Source: UBA12088 sp964568345
GTDB lineage: Bacteria; Patescibacteriota; Minisyncoccia; Phycocordibacterales; UBA12088
Reading direction: 5' to 3'
Assembly: GCA_964568345.1 (NCBI GenBank)
Contig: CAZMPG010000039.1
Span: forward strand, 1 to 10,000
DNA: 10,000 bases
In this document: positions 6,239 to 10,000 of the stretch, in pieces
Layout of the letters: each line of letters begins with the position of its first letter
Numbering within the stretch: the first letter of the stretch is position 1
Notes under the pieces: generated by a model
The model's input: only the letters and a program-made list of their open reading frames with translations
Told to the model about the DNA's origin: nothing
The model's database searches: none
Position numbers and translations under genes: made by a program

Positions 6239-6673
6239 CTAGAGCACACCGATGGCGCCCAACTTTTCTGCAACGGTATCTGCCTCTTTCTCCACTCCAG
6301 CCCGGTACGTGTCCCACGTCGCTTCGTCCCAGAGCTCGCAGCGGTCGTTCACCCCAATGAGCACGAGCTTCGTCGTAAGGCGCGCGTGGGTGGCGAGCTC
6401 AGACGGCACGAGGATACGCCCCAACTGATCGACATCTACCTCTGCGGCTCCCGCGAAAAGGTATCGCCCGAACGCACGAGAATCAGCCTGGCCGACGGAG
6501 AGTCGGTTGAGCTTTTCCACGATCACCCGCCACTGCTTCTCGCTAAAGACGAAGAGGCAGGAGTCGAGCCCGCGCGTGATGACGAGCTTCTTCCCAAGCG
6601 TACGGCGAAACTTCGCCGGAAGTGCGACCCGTCGCTTATCGTCTATCGCGTGCCGATATTCTCCGATGAGCAT
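6239..6673 (-). CDS. mraZ: Transcriptional regulator MraZ
   Basis: DNA-binding regulator that heads dcw operons and usually represses its own promoter. From ATG 6673 it has 144 residues, the usual length, beginning MLIGEYRHAIDDKRRVALP. It has two AbrB-like half-domains, with DDKRR (11-15) in the first and VDQLGR (81-86) in the second, matching the conserved DxxxR motifs. The frame stays open to 6754, but those upstream codons are a translation of the AGTGG repeats in its own control region, so the longer start is rejected. No good Shine-Dalgarno sequence precedes ATG 6673. Autoregulation is strongly suggested by five AGTGG boxes 30 to 77 bases upstream of the start. Confidence 0.96.
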   Translation of the reverse strand: MLIGEYRHAIDDKRRVALPAKFRRTLGKKLVITRGLDSCLFVFSEKQWRVIVEKLNRLSVGQADSRAFGRYLFAGAAEVDVDQLGRILVPSELATHARLTTKLVLIGVNDRCELWDEATWDTYRAGVEKEADTVAEKLGAIGVL

Positions 6674-6702
6674 ACGGGTCAGCGGAACAAAACGACGGCA
6701 CT

Positions 6703-6750
6703 CCACTGACCTTACCACTTTGTTCCACTTATCTACCACTCTATACCACT
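6703..6750 (-). promoter_or_regulatory. MraZ operator: five AGTGG direct repeats
   Basis: On the minus strand AGTGG starts at 6750, 6740, 6729, 6719 and 6707, with spacings of 10, 11, 10 and 12 bases, about one helical turn each. MraZ is known to bind short direct repeats with this spacing upstream of mraZ: TGGG-type boxes in E. coli and AAAGTG-type boxes in Mycoplasma. The copies here resemble the latter. The array sits between the divergent start region and mraZ, as expected for autoregulation. Confidence 0.85.
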
Positions 6751-6771
6751 TCACTTCCCCTGGCTAGGGCG

Positions 6772-6780
6772 TTATCCACA
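6772..6780 (+). promoter_or_regulatory. Perfect DnaA-box 9-mer
   Basis: TTATCCACA matches the E. coli DnaA-box consensus exactly. It lies in the divergent intergenic region, 22 bases from the outermost MraZ box and about 100 bases from a pyrimidine tract. By chance such a 9-mer is expected well under once in 10 kb on both strands. Only weaker, two-mismatch relatives lie nearby (TTATCTACC at 6729-6737 and TGTGGAAAG at 6844-6854). It could regulate mraZ or rel, or titrate DnaA. Confidence 0.5.
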
Positions 6781-6885
6781 CGAGCGGGAGAAAAGAGGAA
6801 AGGAACGGACAACCGATTAGGACACGGTCGTCATTGGCCTCATTGTGGAAAGTACCAATTTGTACATAGTGCTTTGGATATACGA

Positions 6886-6927
6886 TCTTTTCTCTTTTCT
6901 CTTTTCTCTTTTCTCTTTTTTTCTCTC
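6886..6927. repeat. 42-base homopyrimidine tract with (CTTTTCT)4 tandem repeat
   Basis: Every base from 6886 to 6927 on the plus strand is C or T. The core is four perfect CTTTTCT units (6887-6914) followed by a longer T-run and CTCTC. The tract is close to mirror-symmetric, the sequence class that can form intramolecular triplex DNA, and a 7-base unit can change copy number by slippage. It lies 43 bases before the rel start codon. No convincing promoter could be placed around it. Confidence 0.9.
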
Positions 6928-6969
6928 GCACCCCTTGCCACCGCGCCGCACCAGTAGCATAGTAGGTGT

Positions 6970-8535
6970 ATGGTAGCGCTTCCCCACGAACCAACCGCAG
7001 ACGAGCTCATCACCCTCCTCTCCAAGCCCTCCCCCGAGGAGCGCGCGCTCGTGAGGAAAGCGTTCGAGTTTGCGCGCGAGGCCCACAAGGACCACCTGCG
7101 GCTCTCCGGTGAGCCATACTTCAACCACCTCTTCGCTACCGCACAGGCGCTCGCTGAGCTCGAGATGGACGCGGCGACCGTGAGCGCCGGCCTCCTCCAC
7201 GACTGCATCGAAGACGTCGGGGTCACACCCGAGACCATCGCGCGCGAGTTTGGCACCGAGGTACTCTCCCTCGTCGAGGGGGTGACAAAGCTCGGCGAGC
7301 TCAAGTACCGTGGTGCATCGCGCCACATCGAGAGCCTCCGCCGGCTCTTCGTCGCAACCTCAAAGGACATCCGAGTGCTCATGATCAAGCTCATGGACCG
7401 TCGGCACAACATGCAGACGCTCGACCACGTGCCGCCGGAGAAGCGCGGCCGCATCGCTGCGGAGACGCTCTCGATCTACGCCCCGCTCGCCGACCGCCTC
7501 GGCATGGGGGAGCTCAAGCAAGAGCTCGAGGACCTCGCGTTCCGCTACACCAACCCCGACGCGTACGCACGCATGGAGCGCATCCTGAGCGAGAGCAAGG
7601 TCGCGCGGGTGCCGCAGCTCGATGAGGTGATCGTGTCGCTCAAGCGCGCGCTCGCCGAGCATGGGGTGCGCGGGTTTCGCACGGAGTCGCGGGTGAAGGG
7701 GCTCTTTTCCCTCCACTGTAAACTCGAGCGCAAGGGAGGCGACCTCGACAAGATCCACGACGTCCTTGCGGTGCGGATCATCGTAAGCTCGGTGGAGGAC
7801 TGCTACCGCACGCTCGGCGTCGTCCATACACTCTGGCACCCCCTTCCCGGCAAGATCAAAGACTACATCGCTTTCCACAAGCCAAACGGCTACCGGTCCA
7901 TCCACACGACCGTTCTCACCAAGGAAGCAGGACCGGTCGAGGTACAGATCCGCACAGAGGCGATGCACCGCGAAGCGCAGTACGGCATCGCATCGCACCT
8001 CTCGTACAAGGAGGCGGGGGCAACGGGCGACCGAGGCGAGCAGAAGCGCAATACGCTCTGGTACCAGCAGCTCATCCCCTCACTCCTCCGCACCCCACCG
8101 AAGGACACGGCGCTGCGGCGCGAGGTGCCGCGCTGGATCGGCGACCTCGCGGTTGCCCACAACGTGGATGAGATAACCGAGCACGAGGCCTTCCTCCAAG
8201 AGGTGCGTGCAGACTTCTTTAGCCAGCGCATTTTTGTCTTCACCCCGAAGGGGGATGTCATTGATCTCCCCGCCGGGTCGAGCCCCATTGACTTCGCCTA
8301 CGCCATCCACTCGGAGATAGGCGACCACACTTCGGGCGTGCGGGTGAATAGCAAGCTCGTGGCGCTCGACACCACCCTCCTCAACGGCGACATTGTGGAG
8401 ATCGAGACGCGCCCGAACGCACACCCGAGCAGCAAGTGGCTCGAGCACACCCGCACCACCCTCGCGAGGCGGCACGTCCACCAGTACCTCGCGAAAGCAG
8501 GCGAGGCACAGACAGTGGGGAGTAGGGGGTACTAA
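6970..8535 (+). CDS. rel: Bifunctional-type (p)ppGpp synthetase/hydrolase Rel, short form
   Basis: Makes and degrades the stringent-response alarmone (p)ppGpp in the cytoplasm. It has 521 residues. The HD hydrolase domain (about 25-180) is intact: H53, H77-D78, E81-D82 and the MDRRHNM motif at 142-148. The synthetase domain (about 235-350) has R241/K243, the D264 region, KIKD at 295-298 (like the RxKD motif of bifunctional enzymes rather than ExDD of RelA), NGYRSIHTT and VEVQIRT. The usual HWxYKE reads HLSYKE. A TGS domain follows (about 420-479). The protein stops about 40 residues later, so the helical, zinc-finger and ACT domains of the roughly 730-residue family members are absent. ATG 6970 is preceded by a weak AGG at 6964-6966. 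Transcription is divergent from mraZ and convergent with parB. Confidence 0.95.
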   Translation: MVALPHEPTADELITLLSKPSPEERALVRKAFEFAREAHKDHLRLSGEPYFNHLFATAQALAELEMDAATVSAGLLHDCIEDVGVTPETIAREFGTEVLSLVEGVTKLGELKYRGASRHIESLRRLFVATSKDIRVLMIKLMDRRHNMQTLDHVPPEKRGRIAAETLSIYAPLADRLGMGELKQELEDLAFRYTNPDAYARMERILSESKVARVPQLDEVIVSLKRALAEHGVRGFRTESRVKGLFSLHCKLERKGGDLDKIHDVLAVRIIVSSVEDCYRTLGVVHTLWHPLPGKIKDYIAFHKPNGYRSIHTTVLTKEAGPVEVQIRTEAMHREAQYGIASHLSYKEAGATGDRGEQKRNTLWYQQLIPSLLRTPPKDTALRREVPRWIGDLAVAHNVDEITEHEAFLQEVRADFFSQRIFVFTPKGDVIDLPAGSSPIDFAYAIHSEIGDHTSGVRVNSKLVALDTTLLNGDIVEIETRPNAHPSSKWLEHTRTTLARRHVHQYLAKAGEAQTVGSRGY

Positions 8536-8551
8536 GAAGGGAGAAGTGTAA

Positions 8552-8591
8552 AGCGAGACGATACGCTACCGTCTCGTTCTTTTCTCTTTTC
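8552..8591 (+). terminator. Intrinsic terminator after rel
   Basis: CGAGACG (8554-8560) and CGTCTCG (8570-8576) form a 7-bp stem around a 9-base loop, extended by a G-U and an A-U pair. It is followed by a T-rich run from 8577 (TTCTTTTCTCTTTTC). It lies 16 bases after the rel stop. On the minus strand, for parB, the same stem is followed by only CTTTACAC, so termination of parB here is possible but weaker. Confidence 0.8.
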
Positions 8592-8601
8592 ACTTTTCTC
8601 T

Positions 8602-9858
8602 CTATATCGAAAAATTGCGGAGCGAGTAGAGGTCCTCGTCGGCGGTGCGGGGTGCTGCGACAGACACACTCGGTGCAGCATCCGGCTCCGGCTGGGGGCG
8701 GTCTGCCGATGGCACGACCTGCGGATGTTCGGGCGCTGGTGCGAGTTCAGATTCGGGTGCAGGATCCCCCGACAGCATGCCTACTTCCGGTAGCGGCCGA
8801 TCCGGCGAGGGCTCAAGGTCGGAGACGCTCGGCTCTACCGCCACATCTTCAAGCGCACGAAAACCGTCTGACACGACCGCCGCAGCTTCGGCACTACCCT
8901 CTCCTTCACCGCCCCTCTCCCCACCCACCTCCTGGATATCCTCTTTGGGCGCTGCGGGCGCACGCGCCGCCTGGAGAGCAGCGTGCTGCTCCGCGAGCCC
9001 GTTGTACACGACATCAACCGGCACCTCCTCACGCTCCACGCGCATGGAGTCGAGGAGCGCTTGGAGGTCGCCCGCCGAGAAGAAGCTGATGACGAGCCGT
9101 CCGCCGACCTCGCGGGGCTCTATGGTGACCCGGGTGCCAAGCCGCTCGGTGAGTGCGCGCTCAAGCGAGAGTATCTCCGGGTCTATCTTGTGCCGCGCGG
9201 TCACCTTATCCTGTGCACTGCGACGTGCGAGGTTCTCAGACTCGCGGACCGTGAGCTTCTTGAGCACTATTTCGCGGGCGAGCGTTGCCTGCTCGTCGGG
9301 CTGGTCCTTCAGCATGAGGAGCGGGCGGGTGTGACCTTCGTTGATGTCCCCCGCAGCAACACGCGAGATGATCTCTTCTGGCAGGAGGAGGAGGCGGAGC
9401 GTGTTTGAGACGTACTCCCTGCTCTTCCCCACCTTTTTGCCTATTTCGACGTGGGTAAACTTGAAATCGCGCGCGAGACGATCGAACGCCCGCGCGCGAT
9501 CTATCGGGTTGAGGTCCTCACGCTGGAGGTTCTCAATGATAGCGAGCTCGAGCTTCATCTGGTCTGTCTCCTCGCCTGAGCGGATGATGACCGGCACCTG
9601 GGTGAGGTTTGCGAGCCGCGATGCGCGCAACCGCCGCTCCCCCGCGATGAGCTCGTACTCGACCGAGATACTCCCGTCGCCATGGGGGATCTCAGTGCGG
9701 GTGACCGTGAGCGGCTGGAGGAGGCCGTACATCCGGATAGAGTCGGAGAGCTCCTGGAGCTTCACCTGGTCGAACTCGCGGCGCGGTTGGTAGGGATTGG
9801 GCTTGATACGGTCAACCTCAACCCAAAAGATCGAGTCGCGGTAGGGGTCAACGGTCAT
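8602..9858 (-). CDS. parB: Chromosome partitioning protein ParB with long C-terminal tail
   Basis: CTP-dependent DNA clamp of the ParABS segregation system, binding parS and spreading along DNA. It has 418 residues against about 280-300 usually. The N-terminal ParB/Srx fold starts at VEVDRIKPNPYQPRREFD, with the CTP-binding motifs GERRLRA (73-79) and ENLQRED (109-115). The helix-turn-helix region has KKVGKSREYVSNTLRL (141-156) and GHTRPLL (175-181). A dimerisation-like segment (about 243-272) follows. From about 295 a low-complexity acidic, Pro/Ala-rich tail extends the protein and ends with the hydrophobic motif DLYSLRNFSI. No parA or parS is seen in the window. The start ATG 9858 precedes the conserved N-terminal domain closely. 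A promoter is recognisable upstream. Confidence 0.96.
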   Translation of the reverse strand: MTVDPYRDSIFWVEVDRIKPNPYQPRREFDQVKLQELSDSIRMYGLLQPLTVTRTEIPHGDGSISVEYELIAGERRLRASRLANLTQVPVIIRSGEETDQMKLELAIIENLQREDLNPIDRARAFDRLARDFKFTHVEIGKKVGKSREYVSNTLRLLLLPEEIISRVAAGDINEGHTRPLLMLKDQPDEQATLAREIVLKKLTVRESENLARRSAQDKVTARHKIDPEILSLERALTERLGTRVTIEPREVGGRLVISFFSAGDLQALLDSMRVEREEVPVDVVYNGLAEQHAALQAARAPAAPKEDIQEVGGERGGEGEGSAEAAAVVSDGFRALEDVAVEPSVSDLEPSPDRPLPEVGMLSGDPAPESELAPAPEHPQVVPSADRPQPEPDAAPSVSVAAPRTADEDLYSLRNFSI

Positions 9859-9912
9859 AGGTGTGTGGGGTGTGTGCCGATAGGCGCATCGCTACTAAAA
9901 GTGTGCAGGGGT

Positions 9913-9942
9913 AGTATACCAGGCGGGGACAGGGGGGGACAA
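9913..9942 (-). promoter_or_regulatory. Candidate sigma-70-type promoter for parB
   Basis: On the minus strand, TTGTCC (9942-9937) and TATACT (9918-9913) are spaced by 18 bases. They match the -35 and -10 consensus at 4 of 6 and 5 of 6 positions. The -10 box ends 54 bases before the parB ATG. The spacer is extremely C-rich on this strand. Sequence from 9943 to the window end holds no gene that can be supported. Confidence 0.55.
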
Positions 9943-10000
9943 TGTGCTGTATGACCGCAGGTACTTTTGCACTCCGCTGGTAAGTTCTCATAGTGTAGCA

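Noticed and set aside
6674..6754. Longer MraZ N-terminus from 6754
   Set aside because: The codons translate the AGTGG operator repeats; MraZ proteins begin at the MLIGEY-type start.
6935..6960. Promoter TTGCCA / TAGCAT for rel
   Set aside because: The spacer is only 14 bases and the transcript would be almost leaderless; an alternative at 6860-6886 matches the -35 consensus poorly.
9967..9994. Promoter TTGCAC / CATAGT (spacing 16) facing out of the window on the plus strand
   Set aside because: The boxes are moderate and no gene is visible before the window ends, so it cannot be supported.

Overview
The window reads as chromosomal DNA of a GC-rich bacterium. The best guess is a member of the Patescibacteria (Candidate Phyla Radiation), possibly Parcubacteria. 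This is an inference from gene style, not from a marker gene: a Mur ligase with almost nothing in front of its P-loop, a Rel protein that stops after the TGS domain, and a large serine recombinase whose reading frame runs antisense into a tRNA gene.

Layout. (1) Positions 1-1806 hold an accessory module: a large serine recombinase gene (+) lying between two 143-base inverted repeats (52-194 and 1595-1737), abutting a tRNA-Glu(CUC) gene (-). The right repeat arm ends inside the last bases of the tRNA. (2) Positions 6673 down to 1884 (-) form a compact division and cell-wall (dcw) operon in the order mraZ - rsmH - ftsL-like - ftsI/PBP - murF-like. Intergenic gaps are 3 to 54 bases. A five-copy AGTGG operator for MraZ lies upstream of mraZ. 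(3) Positions 6674-6969 are a divergent control region with the MraZ operator, a perfect DnaA-box 9-mer and a 42-base pure pyrimidine tract built on a 7-base tandem repeat. (4) A bifunctional-type rel gene (+) at 6970-8535 ends in an intrinsic terminator. (5) parB (-) at 8602-9858 converges on rel and has a recognisable promoter upstream.

Working together: MraZ and RsmH open the dcw operon. The FtsL-like protein and the PBP act in septal peptidoglycan synthesis, and the MurF-like ligase supplies precursor. Rel sets (p)ppGpp levels and ParB acts in chromosome segregation. These are core growth and division functions. The recombinase module is the only accessory part; its GC content is visibly lower (32/60 at 601-660 against 46/60 in murF at 2461-2520).

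The most unusual feature is the recombinase cassette. Both repeat arms carry the start codon in one orientation and an open recombinase 3' end in the other. Inverting the segment between them would therefore rebuild an intact recombinase gene with a different C-terminal tail. No CRISPR array, rRNA, insertion sequence or parS site was seen.
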